Source: Comamonas halotolerans
GTDB lineage: Bacteria; Pseudomonadota; Gammaproteobacteria; Burkholderiales; Burkholderiaceae_C
Assembly: GCF_030162935.1 (NCBI RefSeq)
Contig: NZ_JASAUZ010000023.1
Coordinates: 186,001 to 250,000, forward strand
Reading direction: 5' to 3'
Length of the DNA: 64,000 nt
The position numbers were made by a program, and so were the translations under genes. Positions within the stretch are counted from its first letter, which is position 1, and each line of letters starts with the position of its first letter. Below, piece after piece: positions 53,360-63,276 of this stretch. Below the pieces are notes generated by a model that had not been told where the DNA came from, did not search any database, and worked only from the letters and a program-made list of their open reading frames with translations.

Positions 53360-54349
53360 TTACAGTGGCAGGCCACGCATAGGGCGACCATAAATGCGTG
53401 CCACACGCTCCTCCAGCGGAGGATGCGCATCCAGCCAGTGCTCCAGCTTGCCACTTTCCGGCGTTTCCGCCAGCAACATATGCTGAACCAGCGGGTGGTC
53501 CAACCCTGTGTGGCTGCGCCGATCCGCCCGCCAGCCTCCCAGATACTGCTGCGCGGTCTGCCGCTGCGTCATCACCTTGCGTAAAACACCTCCCAAGGCG
53601 TCTTGGCTGCGCGTCCACTGCACAGCACGAGCATCTGCCAAGAACTCGCGCTGGCGCGAGACCGCTGCCTTGAGCAAACGCCCGCTCAGCCAGCCCACGA
53701 AGCCAGCGGCCATGATGGCCGAGCCAAACCACAAGCCCAAAGCGCTGCGCTCGCGCAATTCCTGGCCAAAGTTGTAAACCAGCTCCAGACCACTCACCAT
53801 GCCTGCCAAGCGCATATTCAGCAGCGTGTCACCCTCTTTCAGGTGCGAGAGTTCATGCGCCACCAGACCCTGCATCTCATCGCGGCTCAGATAGTCCAGC
53901 GCCCCTTGAGTGACAGCAATCACGGCATCGTCGGGCGTCCATCCCGCTGCAAACGCATTGATGGCATCAGCACGTGCCAGCACCACCACCTGCGGTGGCC
54001 GCATCTGGGCAGCCAAGCACATCTCGTGCACGATGTTGCACAGTTGTTGCTCCGCCAACGAACTGCCAGGCCTTGCCTTTCGTGCGCCAATGCGTTGTGC
54101 CAGTTTGCGGCCCCCTTCGCTGAGCTGCTCATACGTCAGCCACCAGCCCCCCAAGATCAGGAACAAAGTCACGCCAACGTTAACGGCCACAAAGCCTTTG
54201 GGATAGTCAAAACGTGCAAGCAGCAGCAACCACGCCAAGGTCAGCCCGCCATGCACAGCTGCCAAAGAAGCCAAAACGCACAGCATGAACAGCAGCAACA
54301 ACCAGCGTGTCGTACGCCGTGCATCAGCCTGCCAGTGCCAAAACCGCAT
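53360..54349 (-). CDS. M48 family zinc metalloprotease (HtpX-like)
   Basis: 329 aa. Two N-terminal hydrophobic helices (~15-40, 54-72). The catalytic HExxH is in QGLVAHELSHLKEGDTLLNM (~165-170), with the third ligand in QREFLADARAVQWT. Other family marks are DAINAFAAGWTPDDAVIAVT and HPPLEERVARI at the C-terminus. An inner-membrane protease expected to degrade misfolded membrane proteins. It follows lemA by 23 bases; LemA and M48/HtpX-type proteases are frequent neighbours. Confidence 0.9.
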   Translation of the reverse strand: MRFWHWQADARRTTRWLLLLFMLCVLASLAAVHGGLTLAWLLLLARFDYPKGFVAVNVGVTLFLILGGWWLTYEQLSEGGRKLAQRIGARKARPGSSLAEQQLCNIVHEMCLAAQMRPPQVVVLARADAINAFAAGWTPDDAVIAVTQGALDYLSRDEMQGLVAHELSHLKEGDTLLNMRLAGMVSGLELVYNFGQELRERSALGLWFGSAIMAAGFVGWLSGRLLKAAVSRQREFLADARAVQWTRSQDALGGVLRKVMTQRQTAQQYLGGWRADRRSHTGLDHPLVQHMLLAETPESGKLEHWLDAHPPLEERVARIYGRPMRGLPL

Positions 54350-54372
54350 GGGAACCTTGTCCGTCTATCTAT

Positions 54373-54966
54373 TTAGAAACGCACTTGCGGAGCGATCCGC
54401 TCTTGCTCCGAACTTGTGGACTGCAGCATGGTTTGGTGCATGAAGCCAAGCAGGCGGGCCAGAATCAGATCGGGGAACTGGCTGACTTTGTCATTGAACT
54501 CCATCACCTGATCGTTGTACGCCTGCCGTGCAAAGCCGATACGGTTTTCAGTGCTGGCAATTTCTTCGCTCAGGCTTTGCATTTGCGCATCGGCCTTGAG
54601 CTCAGGATAGGCTTCCGCCACCATCATGAGTCTGCCCAGACTGCCACCCAACAATTGCTCGGCTGCAGTGAAGGCCCCCAGCTCTGCATCACTGCGTGCA
54701 TGCCCCCGCAACGCATCACTGGCCTGCACAGCCTGATTGCGGGCCTTGGCCACTGCCTGCAATGTGCTGGCTTCGTGCTGCATATAGCCGCGAGCCACTT
54801 CCACCAAATTGGGAATCAGGTCATAGCGGCGTTTGAGCTGCACATCTATTTGCGACCACGCGTTTTCCACACGGTTGCGCAACAGGCGAAGACGGTTGTA
54901 GACCGCAGCGGCCCACAACGCCAAAACCAACAAAACTGCGACCAAGATGAAACCAACTGTTCCCAT
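54373..54966 (-). CDS. lemA: LemA family protein
   Basis: 197 aa. A single N-terminal membrane helix (VGFILVAVLLVLALWAAAVY), then LRNRVENAWSQIDVQLKRRY and DLIPNLVEVARGYMQHEAST, the LemA signature, followed by a long helical bundle (AYPELKADAQMQSLSEEIAS, TENRIGFARQAYNDQVMEFN). The function is unclear. ATG 54966 has AGGAGG upstream. It is the first gene of a lemA-M48 protease pair. Confidence 0.93.
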   Translation of the reverse strand: MGTVGFILVAVLLVLALWAAAVYNRLRLLRNRVENAWSQIDVQLKRRYDLIPNLVEVARGYMQHEASTLQAVAKARNQAVQASDALRGHARSDAELGAFTAAEQLLGGSLGRLMMVAEAYPELKADAQMQSLSEEIASTENRIGFARQAYNDQVMEFNDKVSQFPDLILARLLGFMHQTMLQSTSSEQERIAPQVRF

Positions 54967-55025
54967 GTGCACACCCTCCTGACTTCGAATTGTTGAAGGG
55001 ATACTAAGGCACCACGGGCTAACCC

Positions 55026-55430
55026 TCAAACGCCTTTGTTGCGCATCCAGTCTGCTGTCTGCATAAAACTGTTGTGCAAACGCACTCGCAAAGCATCAGG
55101 CACCTGGGTTTCCAGCATGGCCTGATCCATGCAAGCCACCCATTGATCTCGCTCCAGGATGCCGATGGAGAAAGGCATATGGCGCATGCGCAGACGCGGG
55201 TGGCCAAAGCGCTCTACAAAGTAATCTGGTCCCCCCAACCAACCGCATAAAAACCAGAACAGCTTCTGGCGCGCATCTTCCAGCGTGCTGCCATGGGCTG
55301 CACGCAATTCGGTGTAGCTGGGCTCCAGATCCATCAGGTCATAAAAACGGTCAACCAAAAGACGTACAGGCTCTTCACCCCCAATCCATTCAAAGGGTGT
55401 GTCGAAAGGGGGCTTTTCTTCAATCTGCAT
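55026..55430 (-). CDS. Group II truncated hemoglobin
   Basis: 134 aa. VRLLVDRFYDLMDLEPSYTE, then KLFWFLCGWLGGPDYFVERF, then GHPRLRMRHMPFSIG with the proximal His region (RMRHMPF), typical of the trHbO/YjbI group that binds O2 and NO. Tyr B10 and Trp G8-like positions appear present (RFYD; QWVACM). ATG 55430 was chosen (MQIEEKPPF). Confidence 0.88.
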   Translation of the reverse strand: MQIEEKPPFDTPFEWIGGEEPVRLLVDRFYDLMDLEPSYTELRAAHGSTLEDARQKLFWFLCGWLGGPDYFVERFGHPRLRMRHMPFSIGILERDQWVACMDQAMLETQVPDALRVRLHNSFMQTADWMRNKGV

Positions 55431-55523
55431 GACAAGCTTCAAGACAAAAGCCTGCGGCATGCGCAGGCTGAAAACGAAAACTGCAAGTGTGCCAGCAGCG
55501 GCACGAAGGTCGCCACGCCAGGG

Positions 55524-55907
55524 TTAAGCGCGCCGCTGCTTGTGAGCCTCGTGCTGGGTTTGACATTGAATGCAGCGCTTGGCCGATGGAAACACCTGCA
55601 AACGCGCCAATGCAATATCTTTGCCGCAATCCACGCATTCACCATAGCTGCCATCCGCAACACGCTGCAGCGCCGCACGCACATCTCGCAACTCTTGCTG
55701 GTCGCGCATTTCCTCCGCATGACGGACTTCACGATCCGAGCTGTCACGACTTTGGTTCGCGTCAGGCTCACGCGGCAAATCTTCTGTGTCTTCGGCATGC
55801 TGCTCTTGCTCATCTGCCGCTCGCTCAATCTCGCGCAACAATTGCTGTTCACGCTGAAGCAAGCTGTCTTGCAGGGCTTTGAGATCTTTCGTATTCAATG
55901 TGCTCAT
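55524..55907 (-). CDS. DksA/TraR-type zinc-finger protein
   Basis: 127 aa. An N-terminal acidic coiled coil (LLQREQQLLREIERAADEQE, EDTEDLPREPDANQSRDSS) and a C-terminal zinc finger with C-x2-C ... C-x2-C in YGECVDCGKDIALARLQVFP and RCIQCQTQHE. It is shorter than E. coli DksA (151 aa). It may bind the polymerase secondary channel and modulate stringent control together with the ppGpp made by SpoT. ATG 55907 is preferred over in-frame alternatives upstream. Confidence 0.85.
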   Translation of the reverse strand: MSTLNTKDLKALQDSLLQREQQLLREIERAADEQEQHAEDTEDLPREPDANQSRDSSDREVRHAEEMRDQQELRDVRAALQRVADGSYGECVDCGKDIALARLQVFPSAKRCIQCQTQHEAHKQRRA

Positions 55908-56090
55908 ATGTTTAAGCATGCGCCAGTCAGGCGGTACTGGCAATGGGAACGCCGCGCATAAGTGCGTCATCCTGCGTTAACGCAATCTTTCGAGCAGATG
56001 GCTTGACCATTGCTTGAACACTCCTCATGCGCCATGCATACGTCTATGTGCATGGCAAATGAGAGACCTTCTCTTTGCGCCTGGCCCCTG

Positions 56091-58610
56091 TCACTCGACT
56101 GCCCGCAAGCTGTCCATCACCGGACGCTGCAAGACTTCACGCAAGCCCCACCAGCCTGCACCCCATGCCAAAGCCGCGCCCACCACACCGCCTGCGCAGG
56201 GGACCCACCAGGGTGCTGTCCACGTAAACTCGAACACCCAGCGCGCCAAGGCCCAGCCCACTACCATGGCGACTGCGCTGGCCAAGAAACCCGCCAGCAG
56301 GCCCACTCCCACCAGCTCGGCACGTTGCACCTGCCGCAGCAAGCTGCTTTGAGCCCCTATGGCGCGCATGATGGCGTACTCGCGTGCACGCTCTTCGCGT
56401 GTCGCGGTCACGGCAGCAAACAACACCACTAGACCAGCAGCCAAAGTGAAGGCAAACAAAAACTCCACGGCTCGAATGACCTGATCCAGCACACGCTGAA
56501 CCTGAGCGATGGTGCTGTCCATGTCAACATTCGTCACATTCGGAAACTGGCGCAGCAGGGCATTGTCAAAATCTGCTTGCTGCGGTGCGCGATAGGCCGC
56601 CATATAGGTAGCAGGCACGTCGGGCAAATCATCTACTGGAAAGAGAATGAAGAAATTGGCGCGCATGCTGCCCCAGTCCACCTTGCGCAAACTCGTCAGG
56701 CGCGCGCTGTGGCGAATGCCTCCCACATCGAATACCAGCGCATCTCCGAGTTTGAGGTTCAGGGTTTTCGCAATCCCCTCCTCCACACTCGCGCCATCCG
56801 CCTCCCCCGCTTGCCATTGACCGGCAACCACGCGGTTCTTGTCCGGCAGGGTGGAGGAGTTGGACAAATTGAACTCACGGTCCACCATACGCTTGGCGCG
56901 CCCATCCTCATAGTCATCAGGGCTGATGCTGCGGCCATTGACCTCCACCAACCGCCCACGAATCATCGGATACCAGTCGTATTGCAACACGCCCGCTGCT
57001 CGCAAATTTGCCTGAAATGCATCCGCTTGATCCGGCATGATGTTGATGACAAAGCGGTTGGCCGCATCAGACGGAGTGGCCTGCCTCCAACTACTTACCA
57101 GATCGGTGCGCAGCAGTACCAGCAGCACCAGGGCCAGCAGGCCCACGGCCAAGCTGCTGACCTGTACCACTGCATAACCAGGACGCGCCGCCAGCTGACG
57201 CGTTGCCAAAATCATCCAGCGCGGAGCGGTTCGCTCCGAAACCAGGCGACGCAGCAACTTGACGGCCAACCATGCCATGCCTGCAAACACCAAGGCAGCC
57301 AGCGCAAACCCACCCACCGCAATACCTCCCAAGGCAGCATCACGGCTCACTGCCATTAGCAAAGCGGCAAAGCCCAGCACACCCACCAGCAATACTCCCG
57401 CAGAGACAGGTCTGAGTGCCCCGACATCGCGGCGCAGCACGCGTAGCGGTGGCACCTGGGCCAGCTGAAGCACAGGCGGCAGACCGAAAGCCAAAAGCAG
57501 TGTCATGCCCATACCCACACCAAAACCCATAGGCCACAAATTGGGAGCAGGCAGACCTTCAGCCACCAAACCAGATAGCAGCCAGACAAAACCATGGTGC
57601 ACCGCCCACCCTAAAGCCACACCCAGCAAACTGGCCAGCACGCCCACTAGCGCGAACTCCAGCACATAGGCTGCCGCAATCGTGCGTTGCCCCAAACCCA
57701 GTACGCGCAACATGGCCGCAGTATCCAGATGACGCTGCGCAAAAGCGCGGGCTGCCAGTGCAACAGCTACGGCAGACAACAGCGCTGCCAACAATGCCAC
57801 CAAGCTTAGAAACTTCTCACCTCGCTCCAATGTGCGCCGCATTTCAGGGCTGCCGCTGTCCAGCGTTTCCACACGGCGGCCTCCTCGCCCGTTTTCGCCC
57901 ACCTGCGTTTTGGCCCACGTTTCATAACGTGCAACAGCCTGTGCGTCTTCTCCCGCCACCGCAAGACGCCAGGTGATACGGCTGGCGGGCTGCACCAACC
58001 CCGTCTCATCCAGGTTTTGGCGGTTGATCATCACGCGGGGGGCAAAACTCATAAAGCCAGCGCCACGGTCCGGCTCTGCCGTGATCAGCTTGCCAATACG
58101 CAAGCTGGCATCCCCCAGCAACAAGCTATCACCGACCGATAGCCCCAAACCTGCCAGCAGCGCAGCGTCCACCCATGCTTCTCCGGCTTTAGGGACTTGA
58201 TCCGTGAGGGAATCTTCTTGCTCAACATGATCAGTAACGCGCAGCTTGCCGCGCAAGGGATAACCGTCTTCCACGACTTTCAGTGCTACCAGTCTTGCCT
58301 GCCCCCCGCGTTCTTCCGAGGCTCGCCCCATGGTTGGAAAAACCATGGTGGTGACATGCCGCAGCCCAGCTTGCTGTGCCTGCGCCGCAAACTCTTGCAA
58401 CTGCCCATCGTTGCTGGCAATGACTACATCGCCACCCAATAGCTGGCGCGCATCACGCTCAAGACCACCCTCCAGGCGGTTGGCAAAAAATGCCACCGAT
58501 GACAACGCTGCGACAGCCAAGGTCACTGCCACCCACAGCAAACGCAACTCCCCCGCGCGTGCGTCGCGCAGCAAAGTGCGCCAACCCAGTTGTAAAAAAC
58601 TTATCGTCAT
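56091..58610 (-). CDS. Large FtsX-type ABC transporter permease (YbbP-like)
   Basis: 839 aa with about ten transmembrane segments in two MacB/FtsX repeats. The N-terminal helix is LRLLWVAVTLAVAALSSVAF, followed by a large periplasmic domain. The last repeat reads RALEFLFAFTLAAGLVVLFA-like (VEFLFAFTLAAGLVVLFAAV), then EERAREYAIMRAIGAQSSLL, the FtsX cytoplasmic coupling loop. Length and order match YbbP, the partner of YbbA. No ATPase gene adjoins; the upstream neighbour is the divergent lactate permease. The frame is open eight codons before ATG 58610. Confidence 0.85.
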   Translation of the reverse strand: MTISFLQLGWRTLLRDARAGELRLLWVAVTLAVAALSSVAFFANRLEGGLERDARQLLGGDVVIASNDGQLQEFAAQAQQAGLRHVTTMVFPTMGRASEERGGQARLVALKVVEDGYPLRGKLRVTDHVEQEDSLTDQVPKAGEAWVDAALLAGLGLSVGDSLLLGDASLRIGKLITAEPDRGAGFMSFAPRVMINRQNLDETGLVQPASRITWRLAVAGEDAQAVARYETWAKTQVGENGRGGRRVETLDSGSPEMRRTLERGEKFLSLVALLAALLSAVAVALAARAFAQRHLDTAAMLRVLGLGQRTIAAAYVLEFALVGVLASLLGVALGWAVHHGFVWLLSGLVAEGLPAPNLWPMGFGVGMGMTLLLAFGLPPVLQLAQVPPLRVLRRDVGALRPVSAGVLLVGVLGFAALLMAVSRDAALGGIAVGGFALAALVFAGMAWLAVKLLRRLVSERTAPRWMILATRQLAARPGYAVVQVSSLAVGLLALVLLVLLRTDLVSSWRQATPSDAANRFVINIMPDQADAFQANLRAAGVLQYDWYPMIRGRLVEVNGRSISPDDYEDGRAKRMVDREFNLSNSSTLPDKNRVVAGQWQAGEADGASVEEGIAKTLNLKLGDALVFDVGGIRHSARLTSLRKVDWGSMRANFFILFPVDDLPDVPATYMAAYRAPQQADFDNALLRQFPNVTNVDMDSTIAQVQRVLDQVIRAVEFLFAFTLAAGLVVLFAAVTATREERAREYAIMRAIGAQSSLLRQVQRAELVGVGLLAGFLASAVAMVVGWALARWVFEFTWTAPWWVPCAGGVVGAALAWGAGWWGLREVLQRPVMDSLRAVE

Positions 58611-58812
58611 AGCGCACACATTAACCGATGCCAATCACCCAGATTGCCAACTCCCTGTGCGCTCAGCTCCAGTCCTGAAAACGTTTTCAATTCATTTGAT
58701 ATTTTTTCCCTCAAGGCGCTCCCTCGGGTTAACCCCTTTTGCCTAATTCACGCCTGTCACCACCATTGCTGCGTTTCACAGCACTTCAATAATTCACGAG
58801 GAGACTGCCACC

Positions 58813-60471
58813 ATGGTTTGGCAACAGATCTATGACCCCATGAACAGCATGTGGGTTTCCACATTGCTTGCGGCCATCCCGGTCGTCGTCATGTTGGTAG
58901 GGTTGGGCTTTTTGCACATGAAGGCCCACCTTGCAGCAGGAGCAGGCCTGATTGCGGCCTTGCTGATCGCCATCTTTGTTTACAGCATGCCCGCTGAAAT
59001 GGCAGGTCGTGCAGCCCTGTTCGGTGGCCTCACAGGTTTGCTGCCGATCGGCTGGATCGTGCTGAACATCATCTTCTTGCACCAACTGACCGAACAAAAC
59101 GGCAGCTTCAAGGTGCTGCAGGATTCTCTGTCAGGCATCACCCAGGACCGTCGCATACAGTTGCTGCTGATTGCCTTTTCCTTCGGCGCCTTTTTTGAAG
59201 GTGCCGCAGGCTTTGGCACGCCCGTGGCAGTCACTGCGGCAATCTTGATTGGCTTGGGCTTTTCGCCACTGGCTGCCTCTGGCTTGTCATTGATTGCCAA
59301 CACCGCCCCTGTTGCATTTGGTGCGCTGGGAACACCGGTGATCACACTGGCAAAAGTTCATGGTTATGACCTGATGGAAGTCACCGCCATGATTGGTCGC
59401 CAGCTTCCCTTCTTCTCCGTGCTGGTTCCTTTCTGGATGATCTGGGCATTTGCAGGGCGCAAGGGCATGATGGAAATCTGGCCAGCCATTTTGGTGACCG
59501 GCCTGTCTTTTGCCATTCCACAGTACCTGGTCTCCAACTTCATAGGCCCAGAACTGGTGGACATCATTGCAGCCTTGGTCTCCATGGTCTGCTTGGTGGC
59601 CTTTTTGCGCGTTTGGCAACCCAAGAAGATCTGGACATCAGCATCGTTGCGCGGCAAGGATGTGAGCGCCTCGGAAGTCAAACCTGCGCAGCCCGTGGTC
59701 AAACACAGCCGATCGGCACTGATTGCTGCATGGACACCCTGGATCATCCTGTCGGTGTTTGTCTTCCTCTGGGGGTTGCCATCTTTCAAGGCATTCCTGA
59801 ACGGAATTTTTGCACCAGCCTTCCCCATGGATGGGCTACATAACATGATTGAGAAAATGCCTCCCGTGGTCCCTACGCCCACCAGGGAGGGTGCTGTCTA
59901 CACACTCAATCTTCTGTCGGCCACCGGCACGGGCATCCTGCTGTCGGCCATCGTCAGCGCCTTCGTCATGAAGTACAACGTGGTCAGAATCGTCACCACC
60001 TTTTTCAAGACACTGTGGTTGGTGCGCTACTCACTGATGACTATTGTGCTGATGCTGGCGCTGGGCACGCTGTCACGCTACTCCGGCAGCGACACCACCC
60101 TGGGTCTGGCTTTTGCCAATACCGGCATGTTCTACCCCTTCTTTGGCACCTTGATGGGCTGGCTGGGTGTGGCGCTGACAGGTTCGGACACCGCGTCCAA
60201 CGTGCTCTTCGGTGGCATGCAGAAAGTGGCCGCAGAACAGCTGGGGCTTTCGCCCAATCTGATGGGCGCAGCCAACAGCTCGGGCGGCGTGATGGGCAAG
60301 ATGATCGATGCGCAGTCCATCGTCGTGGCTTCAACTGCTACCCGCTGGTTCAACCATGAAGGCGACATCCTGCGTTATGTATTCTTCCACTCCATTGCGC
60401 TGGCTTGCCTGATGGGCCTGTACGTCACACTGCAAGCGTATGTCTGGCCATTCCACCTGATGGTGAATTAA
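58813..60471 (+). CDS. lldP: L-lactate permease (LldP/LctP family)
   Basis: 552 aa with about 12-14 transmembrane helices. Family marks are FFEGAAGFGTPVAVTAAILI, SGLSLIANTAPVAFGALGTP, SATGTGILLSAIVSA and GSDTASNVLFGGMQKVAAEQ with NLMGAANSSGGVMGKMI. Members import lactate or glycolate with protons. AGGAG lies upstream of the ATG at 58813. No lactate dehydrogenase gene is next to it. A strong terminator follows. Confidence 0.92.
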   Translation: MVWQQIYDPMNSMWVSTLLAAIPVVVMLVGLGFLHMKAHLAAGAGLIAALLIAIFVYSMPAEMAGRAALFGGLTGLLPIGWIVLNIIFLHQLTEQNGSFKVLQDSLSGITQDRRIQLLLIAFSFGAFFEGAAGFGTPVAVTAAILIGLGFSPLAASGLSLIANTAPVAFGALGTPVITLAKVHGYDLMEVTAMIGRQLPFFSVLVPFWMIWAFAGRKGMMEIWPAILVTGLSFAIPQYLVSNFIGPELVDIIAALVSMVCLVAFLRVWQPKKIWTSASLRGKDVSASEVKPAQPVVKHSRSALIAAWTPWIILSVFVFLWGLPSFKAFLNGIFAPAFPMDGLHNMIEKMPPVVPTPTREGAVYTLNLLSATGTGILLSAIVSAFVMKYNVVRIVTTFFKTLWLVRYSLMTIVLMLALGTLSRYSGSDTTLGLAFANTGMFYPFFGTLMGWLGVALTGSDTASNVLFGGMQKVAAEQLGLSPNLMGAANSSGGVMGKMIDAQSIVVASTATRWFNHEGDILRYVFFHSIALACLMGLYVTLQAYVWPFHLMVN

Positions 60472-60496
60472 CGTCCCAGCGAACATAGGTTGCCGC

Positions 60497-60535
60497 AAAA
60501 AAGCCGCCAGTTCTTGCTCAGAACTGGCGGCTTTT
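60497..60535. terminator. Bidirectional terminator between lldP and PBP gene
   Basis: AAAAAGCCGCCAGTTCT-tgctc-AGAACTGGCGGCTTTTT, with T-runs on both strands, between convergent genes. Confidence 0.95.
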
Positions 60536-60556
60536 TCATTGTGACCGGTGCTTGAG

Positions 60557-63139
60557 TCAAGGTGTCTCGAGAGGTCGCCCAAGAACAGCAGGCGGCACGC
60601 GCTCGTAGTCCGTCACAGCAGCAGGTTCAGCATCCGACTCAGACCAGTTATCCATCCACTGATCCAAAGCATCCCCATTCAAGGCGGCCGGTGGAGCGTC
60701 CAAGGGCACTGAAGGTGCAGGCAATGCAGGCACGGATTCCTCAATCACTTCCTCCTCCTGCCGTTCGATAGGAATGACCGGCGCAGGTGCTGGCACTGCT
60801 GGCGGTACTGGTTGCGGTGGCAATGTTTTGGGAGTCTGCACAGGTCGTGCGTCTGATTCTGCGGGCTGCGCGTCACCCCACCATGTATCAAGCTGTTCAC
60901 GCACACCATTTCGTAAGTCAGCCCACCATTGCGAGGTTTCTGGCTCTGCAAAATGCGCATGGCGATCCATGTCCTTGCGGCGCAGCACCTGCGCAGTGAA
61001 ATCACCCACCATGGGCAGCGCACTGCGCGCGCCCTGGCCCCAGTAGTCGCTGCGCAGGGTAATACGGGGATCGTTAAAGCCTGCCCAGGCACCTGCCACC
61101 AACTTGGAGTGCATCAAGATAAACCAGCCATCGGCATTGTTCTGGGTCGTGCCCGTTTTACCCGCCACATCATCTTTGATGCCAAAGCGCTGACGAAGAC
61201 TGCGTCCCGTGCCTTTGTCCACCACACCACGCAACATATCGACCAGGGCATAGCTGTCTTGCGCGCTCATGGCCCTCTCTGGAGCATAAGGCGCAAACTC
61301 TGCCAGCAGCTTGCCATTGCGGTCTTCAATACGCGTAATCATCCAGGGTGAGCGGTACTGCCCGGCACGCACCAAGCTGCCGTAAGCATTGGTCATCTCC
61401 AGCAGGGTGACGGGGCTGGCGCCCAGTGCCAAGGCAGGCACAGCATCCAAACGGCTGCCGCGCACCCCCAGGTTGCGAGCCAATCGCGCCACCTTGTCTG
61501 GCCCTATCTCTTCCATCAACTGCGCCGTGACGGTGTTTTTGGAATATGCCAGCGCATCACGCAACGACATGGACTTGCCTGATGGAGGGCCGGCATCGGT
61601 TGGTCGCCAGACCTCACCACCAGACAGTGTGATCTCGACGGCTTCATCCACACGCTCATCGTCTGCAGACAAGCCTTCTTGCAAGGCTGCGCCATAGACG
61701 AACGGTTTGAAAGTGGAGCCTGGTTGCCGGCGCGCCTGCTGCACATGGTCAAAGGCATCGAGGGCAAAGTCACGGCTCCCCACCCATGCACGGATGGCGG
61801 CAGTCTCTGGTTCCATGGCTACAAAACCAGCCTCCAGTCGCGTCTTTTCCTGGCGCAGCTGCTGCATGAATGCTTTGTCAGCAAGCAGGGATTGCAGGGA
61901 CTCCTTTGCGCTTTGCCCCTTCTCACGCAATGCAGCATAGGCCTTGCTCTCTTTGACCAGGCTTTGCACCAAGGGGCTGTCGGCATGCCAGCCATCGCTT
62001 TTTCCCCAATTGGTATTGGCAATGCGCTGCAGCGACTGGGTATGACTGCGAACTGCCTGGTTCGCCACTGCTTGCATGCGCGCATCCAGCGTGGTGTGCA
62101 CCACCAGTCCGTCGGTGTAGATGTTGTAGCCTTCGCTGTCCGCCCAGTCGATCAGCCACTTGCGAACCTGCTGGGTGAAGTGCGGCGCAATGCCTGTCGG
62201 CACTTCCTGGCGCTCGAAGTTCAGCCTCAGAGGGCGTTGTTTGAGCCGCTCAAACTCGGCCTGCGAGAGCACGTCGCGCTTCACCATCTGCGACAGCACC
62301 GTATTGCGGCGTGCCACCGCACGCTCGGGATTGCGAACCGGGTTGTAGTAGCTCGTGCCTTTGAGCATACCGACCAAGGTGGCAGCCTCTATCACGGAAA
62401 GCTTGGCGGCGGGCTTGTCAAAGTAAGTGCGCGCCGCCATCTCTATGCCCCAGGCGTTGTAGAGAAAGGGCACCATATTGAGATAGGTCTCCAGAATTTC
62501 GTCTTTGCTGTAAAGCGCCTCGATCTTGAACGCAGTGATCGCCTCTTTGAGCTTGCGATTCAAGCTGGCAGCACGGCCAATCTCTTCCGGGTACAGATTG
62601 CGCGCCAACTGCTGCGTCAACGTAGAGCCTCCTTGCATATCTCCCCGCAAGGTATGGACGACCGCACCCGCTGTGCGCCACCAATCCATGCCATGGTGCT
62701 CATAAAAGCGGTGATCTTCGGTCGCTATCAACCCTTTGATGACTGCTGGAGCCACCTGATCCAGCGTGACCCATTGGCGGTTGCTGCGCTTGAACACCGC
62801 CAGTTCCTTGCCATCTGCAGAGAGCACCTGGGCAGGCTGCTCCAGCTTGGCCTTGCGAATATCACTGATGCTGGGTGTGAATGGAACCAGCAGCAACACA
62901 TACAGCAATCCAGCCGTTGGTAGTGCCACCAGCCATTGCCAGCGCCATGCGCGCACGCGCTGCCACGCTGGAGCGATACGCAGCCACAGGGTTTGCAAAT
63001 GGGGAGCATTGAGCAACACAGTGCGAAACTTGTGTCCGCCTGCACGGGCTTGCTGTTGCATGGATTGCAGTCGCTGGCGCCATGCCTGGCGCGAGAAACG
63101 CTGCGTGTTGGGACGATTTTCAGGCTCTTGTTCTTGCAC
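60557..63139 (-). CDS. Class A penicillin-binding protein (PBP1A-type)
   Basis: 860 aa. A transmembrane helix (LVALPTAGLLYVLLLVPFTP) is followed by a GT51 glycosyltransferase domain (LIATEDHRFYEHHGMDWWRT with the catalytic Glu; GGSTLTQQLARNLY). The transpeptidase domain has PGSTFKPFVYG (SxxK), AYSKNTVTAQL (SxN) and DDVAGKTGTTQNNADG (KTG). The C-terminal ~120 residues are Pro/Glu/Ala-rich. The frame is open to TTG 63196, but that lies in the T-run of the upstream terminator, so a GTG at 63139 (then QEQEPENRPNTQ) is more plausible; the exact start is uncertain. Confidence 0.88.
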   Translation of the reverse strand: MQEQEPENRPNTQRFSRQAWRQRLQSMQQQARAGGHKFRTVLLNAPHLQTLWLRIAPAWQRVRAWRWQWLVALPTAGLLYVLLLVPFTPSISDIRKAKLEQPAQVLSADGKELAVFKRSNRQWVTLDQVAPAVIKGLIATEDHRFYEHHGMDWWRTAGAVVHTLRGDMQGGSTLTQQLARNLYPEEIGRAASLNRKLKEAITAFKIEALYSKDEILETYLNMVPFLYNAWGIEMAARTYFDKPAAKLSVIEAATLVGMLKGTSYYNPVRNPERAVARRNTVLSQMVKRDVLSQAEFERLKQRPLRLNFERQEVPTGIAPHFTQQVRKWLIDWADSEGYNIYTDGLVVHTTLDARMQAVANQAVRSHTQSLQRIANTNWGKSDGWHADSPLVQSLVKESKAYAALREKGQSAKESLQSLLADKAFMQQLRQEKTRLEAGFVAMEPETAAIRAWVGSRDFALDAFDHVQQARRQPGSTFKPFVYGAALQEGLSADDERVDEAVEITLSGGEVWRPTDAGPPSGKSMSLRDALAYSKNTVTAQLMEEIGPDKVARLARNLGVRGSRLDAVPALALGASPVTLLEMTNAYGSLVRAGQYRSPWMITRIEDRNGKLLAEFAPYAPERAMSAQDSYALVDMLRGVVDKGTGRSLRQRFGIKDDVAGKTGTTQNNADGWFILMHSKLVAGAWAGFNDPRITLRSDYWGQGARSALPMVGDFTAQVLRRKDMDRHAHFAEPETSQWWADLRNGVREQLDTWWGDAQPAESDARPVQTPKTLPPQPVPPAVPAPAPVIPIERQEEEVIEESVPALPAPSVPLDAPPAALNGDALDQWMDNWSESDAEPAAVTDYERVPPAVLGRPLETP

Positions 63140-63194
63140 GATCAAAGGCAGTGGCACGGGCACTGCACAACACAGAAGTCGCACAGCATGCCGC

Positions 63195-63222
63195 AAAAAA
63201 AACGCCCCGGCGTAACCGGGGC
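63195..63222 (-). terminator. Terminator of the Mrp/ApbC gene
   Basis: GCCCCGG-ttacg-CCGGGGC on the minus strand, followed by GTTTTTTTT. Confidence 0.9.
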
Positions 63223-63276
63223 ACTTTGCCTAAGTTTTAAGCAGGGTTTGAGCGTGCTATGCAACACGCCCCAACC

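Noticed and set aside
63140-63196. TTG start at 63196 for the PBP gene
   Set aside because: It lies inside the T-run of the Mrp terminator and would place a Cys/Leu/Pro-rich stretch before a normal cytoplasmic N-terminus.
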